Assembly: GCF_016742135.1 (NCBI RefSeq)
Contig: NZ_JACVCG010000001.1
Coordinates: 434,001 to 498,000 of the forward strand
Length of the DNA stretch: 64,000 nt
From: Brevundimonas sp.
GTDB taxonomy: Bacteria; Pseudomonadota; Alphaproteobacteria; Caulobacterales; Caulobacteraceae
Direction of reading: 5' to 3'
Part shown: positions 25,672-33,048 of the stretch, piece after piece
How positions within the stretch are numbered: position 1 is the stretch's first letter
How the letters are laid out: each line of letters opens with the position of its first letter
Notes under the pieces: model-generated
Database searches by the model: none
Seen by the model: the letters and a program-made list of their open reading frames with translations, nothing else
What the model was told of the DNA's origin: nothing
Translations under genes and position numbers: made by a program

Positions 25672-26301
25672 TCAGTCGCTCCCGGCCTCGCGAGGAAGAG
25701 CCCGGGCGAGCGCCATGCTGGATACCTCGACGACGGTGTCATCGGTTGAAGGACCGGTACCCCGCGCCTTGAAGCTCCACTCGCCGATGTGGCGAACGAG
25801 GATCAGGCTGCGCACGGGCTGTCCGGACAGGCTCATATCGAAGACGGCCAGCAGGGGCTGCGGCTGTCCCGGCAGGGTCGTGATGGAGAAGTTCCGGTCG
25901 ACCGGGCGCGCATCGGGTGCGCCGTTTCTCAGGGCGCGTATCGCCGATTCCATGACCTCCTCGGGTGTGTAGACCTCGTCATAGCGGGTGGCGAAGAGGG
26001 TGACGAAGGTCGATCCCCTCCAGGATCCACAGCCGATGTCGAGACCGGAACGGTCAAACACCCGGATGTTGTCGCGCGCATCCGCCCCCGGAAATTCGCA
26101 GACCATGCCGCTCGGTCCATGACGGACCCGTGGAAGCGTCGAGTCGGTGACATTGGTCAGGAAGGCAGCCCCTCGGGAGCTGGCGATGATCGCGTCCGCA
26201 TGGTCGCGGGCGGCTTCCACACTTACGGATTGGGCTGTGGCCGCAACCGGCAGGATCAGCAGGTAAAGGCCAATCGCGGCCGCGGAAAGGTGACGCACCA
26301 T
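25672..26301 (-). CDS. Secreted protein of unknown function
   Basis: 209 residues from ATG at 26301. A classic signal peptide (LSAAAIGLYLLILPVAATAQ, cleavage about residue 23) is followed by a soluble domain with cysteines in MVCEFPG and DIGCGSWRG, presumably one disulfide in the periplasm. I do not recognise the domain. It ends eight bases before the VWA-protein start and could form an operon with it, although its own function is unknown. Confidence 0.82.
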   Translation of the reverse strand: MVRHLSAAAIGLYLLILPVAATAQSVSVEAARDHADAIIASSRGAAFLTNVTDSTLPRVRHGPSGMVCEFPGADARDNIRVFDRSGLDIGCGSWRGSTFVTLFATRYDEVYTPEEVMESAIRALRNGAPDARPVDRNFSITTLPGQPQPLLAVFDMSLSGQPVRSLILVRHIGEWSFKARGTGPSTDDTVVEVSSMALARALPREAGSD

Positions 26302-26366
26302 GGTGGGACCCTCAGTGGAACAGGCGGCTAACAGACCATGCCGCTGACCCCGCGTCCATGCCGGGA

Positions 26367-26897
26367 TCAGGCCGGTTTCCTCAGGATGAACTCGTCGTCC
26401 ATCCATTTGCCGACGGGGAACTGGTATTCGCCGGCTTTCTCGAAGCCATGGGCGGCATAGAGCTTCTGGGCCTTCAGATTGCCGCTCCAGACGCCGATCC
26501 ACTGGGCGCCGGTACCGTGTTCGGTCATCCAGTCCATGGCGACCTTGAGCAGGCGGGTGCCAAGGCCCAGCCCCTGGGCCTCCTTGAGGATGTACAGCCG
26601 TTTCAGTTCGGTCTCGCCGGGCCGGGCGTCCGGATGGGGCAGGGCGTTCGGGCCCGTATTGGCAAAGCCCAGCAGCCGGTGGTCGCGCTCGGCCACCCAC
26701 CAGCCCATGGCCGGGTCGGACAGCCGGACCCGGGTGGCCTCCAGGCTGAACACCTGTTCCATGAAGACGGCCAGGTCGTCCTCGGGATAGGGAATGCCGA
26801 AGCCCTCCATGAAGGTCTCGACGAAGGTGCGGGACCCGGCTTCGGACAGGGCGGCGGCGTCGGTCAGGCGGGCCGGGCGGATCAGGATGTCGCTCAT
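26367..26897 (-). CDS. GNAT family N-acetyltransferase
   Basis: 176 residues with a typical GNAT fold: N-terminal ILIRPARLTDAAALSEAG, the acetyl-CoA pyrophosphate loop in KEAQGLGLGTRLLKVAMD (Q/R-x-x-G-x-G/A) and a late YAAHGFEKAGEY motif. The overall form resembles YjgM/PhnO-like or spermidine-type acetyltransferases that modify small amines or protein N-termini. The substrate is unknown. The gene is divergent from the HDAC-like gene. Confidence 0.9.
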   Translation of the reverse strand: MSDILIRPARLTDAAALSEAGSRTFVETFMEGFGIPYPEDDLAVFMEQVFSLEATRVRLSDPAMGWWVAERDHRLLGFANTGPNALPHPDARPGETELKRLYILKEAQGLGLGTRLLKVAMDWMTEHGTGAQWIGVWSGNLKAQKLYAAHGFEKAGEYQFPVGKWMDDEFILRKPA

Positions 26898-26964
26898 ACG
26901 GGGCGCTTATCACGCTCTTGAGAGGCAGGCGACAAGGCGGGATTCGCGGCCTAGTCTTGTCGCA

Positions 26965-27885
26965 ATGACCCTGCCGATCTTCACCCATCCCGACATGACC
27001 GGACACCAGCCCGGCATCGGCCATCCCGAGCGGCCCGAGCGGTTAGAGGCGGTGCTGGCGGCGCTGGCGGACTCCGGACTGGACGGCAACCGTCGCGCGG
27101 CGACCGAGGCCTCGGTCGAGGACCTGGAGCGTCTGCATCCGGTCGACTATGTGGCCAACATCCTGAACGCCTCGCCCGAGGTCGGTCGGGTATCGCTGGA
27201 CGCCGATACCCACCTGTCGCCCGGGAGTGTGCGGGCCGCCCTTCTGGCTGCAGGGGCTGTGGTCGATGCCGTGCGGGCAGTTATGGCCAGCGACATGGAC
27301 CGGGCTTTCTGCGCGATCCGGCCGCCCGGCCACCATGCCGAGCCGAACCGGTCGATGGGGTTCTGCCTGTTCTCCAATGTCGCCGTGGCCGCCCGGGCGG
27401 CGCAGGCCGAGGGGGCAGGGCGCGTCGCGGTGGTGGATTTTGACGTGCACCACGGCAATGGGACCCAGGCGGCCTTTGAGGCAGACCCGACGCTGTTCCT
27501 GGCCTCGATCCATCAGATGCCCCTCTATCCCGGCACCGGCGCGCCGTCCGAGACGGGCGTCGGCAATATCGTCAATGCGGCGGTCGAGCCTCATGCAGCC
27601 CGCGAGGCCTGGCGCCGGACCTTTGCCGACCGCCTGATGCCGGCTCTGGAAGCCTTCTCGCCCGACCTGATCCTGATCTCGGCCGGGTTCGATGCACACA
27701 GGCGGGATCCGCTGGCGCACCAGAGCCTTGAGGCCGAGGATTTCGCCTGGGCAACGCGTGCGGTGGTCGAGGTCGCGAGGCGGGTCTGTTCGGGCAAGGT
27801 TGTCAGTTCGCTGGAGGGGGGCTACGACCTCGAGGGCCTGGGGCGATCCGCCGTGGCCCATGTTCAGGCACTGGGGGAGGAATGA
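26965..27885 (+). CDS. Histone-deacetylase-family (acetoin utilisation-type) deacetylase
   Basis: 306 residues from ATG at 26965. The family core is complete: IRPPGHHAE with two catalytic histidines, VVDFDVHHGNGTQ with zinc ligands, LYPGTGAPSETG and ISAGFDAHRRDPL with the third zinc aspartate, then SLEGGYDLEGL. Bacterial members remove acyl groups from proteins or polyamines; the target here is unknown. It overlaps the histidine-phosphatase gene by ATGA and heads a run into xseB, csaA, ispA and dxs, an order I associate with alphaproteobacteria. Confidence 0.93.
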   Translation: MTLPIFTHPDMTGHQPGIGHPERPERLEAVLAALADSGLDGNRRAATEASVEDLERLHPVDYVANILNASPEVGRVSLDADTHLSPGSVRAALLAAGAVVDAVRAVMASDMDRAFCAIRPPGHHAEPNRSMGFCLFSNVAVAARAAQAEGAGRVAVVDFDVHHGNGTQAAFEADPTLFLASIHQMPLYPGTGAPSETGVGNIVNAAVEPHAAREAWRRTFADRLMPALEAFSPDLILISAGFDAHRRDPLAHQSLEAEDFAWATRAVVEVARRVCSGKVVSSLEGGYDLEGLGRSAVAHVQALGEE

Positions 27886-28586
27886 GGGACACGTCGACCG
27901 ACAGTCTTGCTGTCGCCAGCCGCCCCGGCGCCATGCTTGACCCCGACCGCCTCAACGATCTGGCTGCGGACCACACGCGCAGGGATGCCGAATCGGCCAT
28001 GCCCCTGCCCGGGACCAGCGGTGACATTGTGCTGGCCCGCCACGGCGAGCCGGCCCTGTCGCGCAAATGCCTGATCACCGCACGTCAGTACCGCGACTGG
28101 TGGGGCAAATATGAGCTGGGCGGCCTGCTGGAAGGCCAGACGCCGCCGGCCGAACTGCTGGCGACCGCAGAGGGGGCCGCCCTGATCCTGTCGTCGACCC
28201 GCCAGCGCGCCATAGAGACGGCCGCTGCCATTTCGGGGGATCGCGAGGTGATCAGCGACGCCCTGTTCATCGAGGCTCCGCTGCCTCCGCCGCCCTTTCC
28301 CGACTGGTTCAAGCTGTCGCCCCGCTGGTGGGGCGTGGTGTCGCGCTTCTGGTGGCATGCCTTTGACCACCATCAGGGACAGGAGACCCGGCGCGAGGCT
28401 GAGGCCCGGGCCGATCGCGCCGCCCGCCTGCTGATCGAAAAGGCCGCCATGGGAGGCGATGTGCTGGTCCTGGCCCACGGCTATTTCAACCACATGGTCG
28501 GTCGGCGGCTGAAGGCCCACGGCTGGCGGCTGGCCCACAATCAGGGCTTCAAGTACTGGTCGCAGCGACGGTTCGTGAGACGCTGA
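27882..28586 (+). CDS. Histidine phosphatase family protein
   Basis: 234 residues. The phospho-accepting motif is IVLARHGEPAL and the second catalytic histidine lies in LVLAHGYFNHMVGRRL. The first 45 residues are extra and polar, with no signal peptide. An aromatic segment (RWWGVVSRFWWHAFDHHQ) may bind a hydrophobic surface or membrane. It is a phosphoglycerate-mutase-like enzyme; the substrate cannot be told. It overlaps the deacetylase gene by four bases. Confidence 0.88.
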   Translation: MRDTSTDSLAVASRPGAMLDPDRLNDLAADHTRRDAESAMPLPGTSGDIVLARHGEPALSRKCLITARQYRDWWGKYELGGLLEGQTPPAELLATAEGAALILSSTRQRAIETAAAISGDREVISDALFIEAPLPPPPFPDWFKLSPRWWGVVSRFWWHAFDHHQGQETRREAEARADRAARLLIEKAAMGGDVLVLAHGYFNHMVGRRLKAHGWRLAHNQGFKYWSQRRFVRR

Positions 28587-28635
28587 GCCGCCCCCTGTCT
28601 TGCCTGTCCTGACCGGGCCTGTCAGAACCGCAGCC

Positions 28636-28887
28636 ATGACCGCCGACCTTCCCAAGACCGATCCGGACCTGTCCTTCGAGGAGGCGCTCTCGCGACTGGA
28701 GAGCATCGTCTCGCGGCTCGAGTCGGGCCAGGCACCGCTGGAAGAGTCCATCACCCTGTACGAAGAGGGGGCCCGGCTGAAGGCCCTGTGCGAGGAACGG
28801 CTGAAGGCCGCCCAGCTGCGCGTCGAACAGATCGTCGTCGGCCCCGACGGCCAGGCGGCCCGGGCCGAACCAGCCGGGTTCGAGTGA
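28636..28887 (+). CDS. xseB: Exodeoxyribonuclease VII small subunit
   Basis: 83 residues from ATG at 28636. It has the standard XseB helix pair: LSFEEALSRLESIVSRLESG, QAPLEESITLYEEGARLKAL and a coiled C-terminus (CEERLKAAQLRVEQIV). XseB binds XseA to form exonuclease VII, which degrades single-stranded DNA; xseA lies about 16 kb away on the other strand. The stop overlaps the csaA start (TGATG). Confidence 0.95.
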   Translation: MTADLPKTDPDLSFEEALSRLESIVSRLESGQAPLEESITLYEEGARLKALCEERLKAAQLRVEQIVVGPDGQAARAEPAGFE

Positions 28888-29240
28888 TGGCCGGGCCCGC
28901 CGCCGATCAGATCACCTTTGATGACTTCCTGAAGGTTGACGTGCGCGTGGGTCGGATCGTCACCGCCGAGCCCTTTCCCGAGGCGCGGAAGCCCGCCTTC
29001 AGGCTGACGATCGATTTCGGCCCCGACATCGGGGTCAGGAAATCCTCGGCCCAGATCACCCGCCATTACACCCTCGACCAGCTGGTGGGCCGCAAGGTCG
29101 CCGCCGTGGTCAACTTCCCGCCGCGCCAGATCGGCCCGATGAGGTCCGAGGTGCTGACCCTCGGCTTTCCCGATGCCGAGGGCGAGGTCGTGCTGGTCGG
29201 GGTCGACCGCGAGGTTCCGGTCGGCGGGCGCCTGTTTTGA
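28887..29240 (+). CDS. csaA: tRNA-binding CsaA-like protein
   Basis: 117 residues forming a single EMAP/CsaA tRNA-binding (OB-fold) domain: [40 protein letters not shown] and a [20 protein letters not shown] end. CsaA dimers bind tRNA and were described as export-related chaperones. Its place between xseB and ispA is conserved in some alphaproteobacteria in my recollection. Overlaps are TGATG upstream and TTGA downstream, giving translational coupling on both sides. Confidence 0.92.
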   Translation: MAGPAADQITFDDFLKVDVRVGRIVTAEPFPEARKPAFRLTIDFGPDIGVRKSSAQITRHYTLDQLVGRKVAAVVNFPPRQIGPMRSEVLTLGFPDAEGEVVLVGVDREVPVGGRLF

Positions 29241-30148
29241 TCCCGCTGGCCGCCAATTCGCCGGAGCAGGCGGTGATCGACCGGATCGCCGAGGTCGCCG
29301 ACCTGATCACTGTGGCGCTGGACGAACTGCTGCCCCGGGCAGATGGTCCGGAGTCCCGCCTGACCGAGGCCATGCGCTATGCGGCGCTGGGGCCGGGCAA
29401 GCGGCTGCGTCCCTTCTTCGCCATCGAGGCCTCGCGTCTGTTCGATCTGGACGAGGGACCGGTGCTGCGGGCGGCCTGCGCGCTGGAATGCGTGCACGCC
29501 TATTCGCTGATCCATGACGACCTGCCCTGCATGGACGACGACGACATGCGGCGGGGTCGTCCGACGCTGCACCGCGCCTATGACGAGGCGACGGCGGTGC
29601 TGGCCGGGGACGCGCTGCAGACAGCAGCGTTCGACATCCTGCTGGACCCGGACACGCATGACGATCCGGCCATCCGCTGCGAGCTGGCGCGCCGGCTGTC
29701 CTATGCCTCCGGGGCCCGGGGCATGGCGGGCGGCCAGATGATCGACCTGATGGGGGTACGCGACGATCTGGGCGGGGTGGCGCGGATGCAGCGGCTGAAG
29801 ACCGGGGCCCTGATCACCCACGCCTTCGAGATTCCGCTGATCATCGGCGACATCCGCGACGAACGGCGCACCGCCCTGATCGCCTTTGCCCATGATCTGG
29901 GGCTGGCCTATCAGATCGTCGACGATGTGCTGGACGCCGAGGGGGACGAGGCCCTGCTGGGCAAGGCGGCCGGCGGCAAGGACGCCCGGCTGGGCAAGAC
30001 CAATTTCGTCACCCTGCTGGGGCTGGAAGCCGCCCGTGAGCGGGTCGCCCACCTGCGCGATCAGGCACGCGGGCATCTGGAGGTCTTCGGCGACGAGGCC
30101 GAAATGCTGAAGGCCTGCGTCGATGTGGTGCTGCAGCGGCGCTCCTGA
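29237..30148 (+). CDS. ispA: Farnesyl/geranyl diphosphate synthase
   Basis: 303 residues from TTG at 29237, which overlaps the csaA stop; a GTG at 29272 is an alternative start. Both aspartate-rich motifs of trans-prenyltransferases are clear: the first in [19 protein letters not shown] and the second in [13 protein letters not shown], plus the GKRLRPFF lysine/arginine site. It condenses IPP with DMAPP and geranyl diphosphate to farnesyl diphosphate. The next gene, dxs, supplies the precursors of IPP and DMAPP. Confidence 0.94.
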   Translation: MIPLAANSPEQAVIDRIAEVADLITVALDELLPRADGPESRLTEAMRYAALGPGKRLRPFFAIEASRLFDLDEGPVLRAACALECVHAYSLIHDDLPCMDDDDMRRGRPTLHRAYDEATAVLAGDALQTAAFDILLDPDTHDDPAIRCELARRLSYASGARGMAGGQMIDLMGVRDDLGGVARMQRLKTGALITHAFEIPLIIGDIRDERRTALIAFAHDLGLAYQIVDDVLDAEGDEALLGKAAGGKDARLGKTNFVTLLGLEAARERVAHLRDQARGHLEVFGDEAEMLKACVDVVLQRRS

Positions 30149-30265
30149 CGGGATCGGCTGCGGCAATCAGGCATTCCTCAGGAATCCCTCACTGGTGTTC
30201 CGTACCCCGGTCAATCATGTAGAGAAGGCAGAGGGCGATCTCGCGCCCGACACTGAGCCTGTTTC

Positions 30266-32176
30266 ATGCCCGATACCCCCCTGCTCGACACCGTCAAGGT
30301 TCCCGCCGACTCGCGTGGCCTGACCACACCCCAGCTGAAGCAGCTGGCCGATGAGCTGCGGGCCGAGGTGATCGATGCCGTGTCGGTGACCGGCGGGCAT
30401 CTGGGCTCGGCGCTGGGCGTGGTGGAGCTGACCGTGGCCCTGCACCATGTGTTCGAGACGCCGAAGGACATTCTGATCTGGGACGTCGGGCACCAGTGCT
30501 ATCCGCACAAGATCCTGACCGGGCGGCGCGACCGCATCCGCACCCTGCGTCAGGGCGGGGGCCTGTCGGGCTTCACCAAGCGGTCGGAGAGCGACTACGA
30601 CCCGTTCGGCGCGGCGCATGCCTCGACCTCGATCTCGGCGGCGCTCGGCTTTGCCGCAGCCCGCGACCGGAAGGGCGAGAGCAACAAGGTGGTGGCGGTG
30701 ATCGGCGACGGCTCCATGTCGGCGGGCATGGCCTATGAGGCGATGAACAATGCGGCCGAGACGACCGGCCAGCTGACGGTGATCCTGAACGACAACGATA
30801 TGTCGATCGCCCCGCCGGTCGGGGGGATGAGCGCCTATCTGGCCAAGCTGGTGTCCGGCGGTGCCTATCAGAACATGCGGCGCTTCGGAAAGAAGGTGGC
30901 CGAGCACTTGCCGCGCCCGTTCCGCGACGCGGCGCGCAAGGCCGAGGAATACACCCGGGGCATGGTCACGGGGGGCACCTTCTTCGAGGAACTGGGCTTC
31001 TACTACGTCGGGCCCATCGACGGGCACGACATGGAGGCCCTGGTGCCGGTGCTGAAGAATGCCGCAGCCATCACCGACCGGCCCGTGCTGGTCCATGTGG
31101 TGACCCAGAAGGGCAAGGGCTATGCCCCCGCCGAGAACAGCGCCGACAAATACCACGGGGTGGTCAAGTTCGACGTGGTGTCGGGCAAGCAGTCCAAGGC
31201 CGTCTCCAACGCGCCCAGCTATACAAAGGTGTTCGGCACCGAGCTGATCAAGCGGGCCGGGCGCGATCCGTCGATCGTGGCGGTGACGGCGGCCATGCCG
31301 TCGGGCACGGGGCTGGACCTGTTCGGCCAGGCCTTCCCCGAGCGGACGTTCGATGTGGGCATTGCCGAGCAGCACGCGGTGACCTTCTGCGCCGGGCTGG
31401 CGGCCGACGGGATGAAACCGGTGTGCGCCATCTATTCGACCTTCCTGCAGCGCGGTTATGACCAGGTCGTCCACGATGTGGCCATCCAGTCGCTGCCGGT
31501 GCGCTTTGCCATGGACCGGGCCGGACTGGTGGGCGCCGACGGCTCGACCCACGCGGGCAGTTTCGACATCGGCTATATGGGCGCCCTGCCGGGCATGGTG
31601 CTGATGGCCGCGGCAGACGAGGCCGAACTGGCCGCGATGATCGCCACCAGCCTCGAGATCGACGACCGGCCGAGCGCCTTCCGCTATCCGCGCGGCGATG
31701 GCGTCGGGGTCGAGATCCCCGAACTGGCCGCCCCGCTGGCGATCGGCAAGGGCCGGATCGTGCGCGAGGGGACGACGGTCGCCATCCTGAGCCTCGGCAC
31801 GCGGCTGCAGGAATCGCTGAAGGCCGCCGAGGCGCTGGCGGCGCGCGGTGTGTCGACCACAGTCGCCGATGCGCGCTTCGCCAAGCCGCTGGACGAGGAT
31901 CTGATCCTGCGTCTGGCCCGCGAGCATGAGGTGCTGATCACGGTCGAGGAGGGCGCGATCGGCGGCTTCGGCGGCTTTGTGCTGCAGATGCTGGCCGACA
32001 AGGGCGCGCTGGACGGCGGGCTCAAGATCCGCACCCTGCACCTGCCCGATGTCTTCCAGGACCACGACAAGCCCGAGCTGCAATATGCCGCCGCCGGCCT
32101 GAACGCCGACCAGATCGCCGCGACGGCGCTGGTGGCGTTGGGGGTTGAGGGCCGGACCGGGGCGGTGCGGGCGTAG
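30266..32176 (+). CDS. dxs: 1-deoxy-D-xylulose-5-phosphate synthase
   Basis: 636 residues, full length. It condenses pyruvate with glyceraldehyde 3-phosphate, the first step of the MEP pathway. Thiamine diphosphate-binding features include [15 protein letters not shown], the [17 protein letters not shown] motif and the late [13 protein letters not shown] segment with the proton-relay glutamate; transketolase domain 2 and the C-terminal domain are intact. It starts 117 bases after ispA, in an interval holding a perfect ATTCCT-C-AGGAAT inverted repeat (30173-30185) and no other clear signal. Confidence 0.97.
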   Translation: MPDTPLLDTVKVPADSRGLTTPQLKQLADELRAEVIDAVSVTGGHLGSALGVVELTVALHHVFETPKDILIWDVGHQCYPHKILTGRRDRIRTLRQGGGLSGFTKRSESDYDPFGAAHASTSISAALGFAAARDRKGESNKVVAVIGDGSMSAGMAYEAMNNAAETTGQLTVILNDNDMSIAPPVGGMSAYLAKLVSGGAYQNMRRFGKKVAEHLPRPFRDAARKAEEYTRGMVTGGTFFEELGFYYVGPIDGHDMEALVPVLKNAAAITDRPVLVHVVTQKGKGYAPAENSADKYHGVVKFDVVSGKQSKAVSNAPSYTKVFGTELIKRAGRDPSIVAVTAAMPSGTGLDLFGQAFPERTFDVGIAEQHAVTFCAGLAADGMKPVCAIYSTFLQRGYDQVVHDVAIQSLPVRFAMDRAGLVGADGSTHAGSFDIGYMGALPGMVLMAAADEAELAAMIATSLEIDDRPSAFRYPRGDGVGVEIPELAAPLAIGKGRIVREGTTVAILSLGTRLQESLKAAEALAARGVSTTVADARFAKPLDEDLILRLAREHEVLITVEEGAIGGFGGFVLQMLADKGALDGGLKIRTLHLPDVFQDHDKPELQYAAAGLNADQIAATALVALGVEGRTGAVRA

Positions 32177-32184
32177 ATCAGACT

Positions 32185-32314
32185 CTCCTCCCTGACGAAG
32201 TCGGGGAGGTGGCGCGGCGCTTGCGCCGTGACGGAGGGGCTCTCCAGGTCGAGCACGAGGCAAGAACCCCTCCACCACTTCGTGGTCCCCCTCCCCATCG
32301 GCGATGGGGAGGAG
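32185..32314 (+). repeat. Palindromic intergenic element, copy A (CTCCTCCC termini)
   Basis: The ends are inverted: CTCCTCCC at 32185 and GGGGAGGAG at 32306-32314. Inside are two modules, one holding GGGGAGGTGGCGCGGCGC and its TGCGCCGTGACGGAGGGG continuation, the other holding CCCCTCCACCACTTCGTGG and CCCCCTCCCCATCGG. The same two modules appear in opposite order and orientation at 38717-38861. This looks like a MITE-like or REP-like repeat family. Confidence 0.75.
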
Positions 32315-32805
32315 ACGTGATTGTTCGCCTCTCGCCCGGGGGCAGAGGGTGGAGGGCAGGCGGAGCGCCGGGCCTTCGCCCGGAGTGAATAGAGTTTACC
32401 GTTTCGACGAAGACAGACGCTCCGCGCAGACGGTTTTCCGGGAGCTTGCGTCGGGTGGCCGTGTTCGGGCCTTACCGCAGCGCCCCCGGCGGGCGGGCTG
32501 AACCTGCGTTCAGTCCCGGACGATCGAGTATCCCCCTCGACCCAGTGTTGACGGCGGGCCTTGCGCCCGGCTGCCGAAGCCTCCCTGAGACCTGGAAGCC
32601 GGACAGCTCCGCCGCCAACCCCGCTCCATCCGCTCCCGCCGCCGCAAGGTCGCAGGCCTTACGAGCCCTCCGTGCAACGGGACGGGAGGAGTGTTGCACA
32701 CGGCTGGACCCGGTCGGGAAGAACGGTCCGGGAAACGGGAGCGGTATTGAAAGGGCGGGGGAATTTGGGGCCGGCTATCATAGCTGAGGGCTTCGACCCA
32801 GCGGT

Positions 32806-32973
32806 CCTTCTCCCCCTGTGGGAGAAGGTGGGCCGCGAGAGCGGGCCGGATGAGGGGTCTCTCAGAGGGTTGACGGGGAGCTCGATTCATCCCGCGCGAT
32901 GAACGTCCAATCGCAGTGTAACCCCTCATCCGCCCCCTTCTCCGGGGGCACCTTCTCCCACAAGGGGAGAAGG
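32806..32973 (+). repeat. Palindromic intergenic element, second family (CCTTCTCCCC termini)
   Basis: Terminal inverted repeat CCTTCTCCCC (32806) and GGGGAGAAGG (32964-32973). Subterminal parts also pair: GTGGGAGAAGGTG near the left end with CACCTTCTCCCAC near the right, and GGATGAGGGG with CCCCTCATCC inside. Length is about 168 bases. It resembles, but differs in sequence from, the CTCCTCCC family. Confidence 0.7.
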
Positions 32974-33048
32974 GCACGAGAGAATGGCCTGACCGAGGAT
33001 GACCACGCATCTCACTCCACCGCTGCGCGACAGGGAGGAGACGATGCG

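Larger units (their letters stand above)
32177..33048. other. Intergenic region of 872 bp between dxs and ileS
   Basis: No convincing gene is visible between the convergent dxs and ileS genes. Two separate palindromic repeat elements occupy 32185-32314 and 32806-32973. The 490 bases between them are GC-rich and contain stem-loops, for example CCGGGC/GCCCGG at 32368-32383 and GTGCAAC/GTTGCAC at 32672-32699. Short open frames on both strands have arginine/proline-rich, non-protein-like composition. I could not match the block to RNase P RNA, tmRNA, SRP RNA or 6S RNA. Confidence 0.6.

Noticed and set aside
30215-32278. A 687-codon minus-strand frame opposite dxs
   Set aside because: Antisense shadow of a well-supported dxs gene; composition is Arg/His/Gly-rich with no family features, as expected from GC-biased third positions.
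32177-33048. RNase P RNA, tmRNA, SRP RNA or 6S RNA in the dxs-ileS gap
   Set aside because: Compared by eye with the conserved cores (for example the GAGGAAAGUCC box, the tag-peptide frame and the GNRA-type SRP loop) and found no match on either strand.
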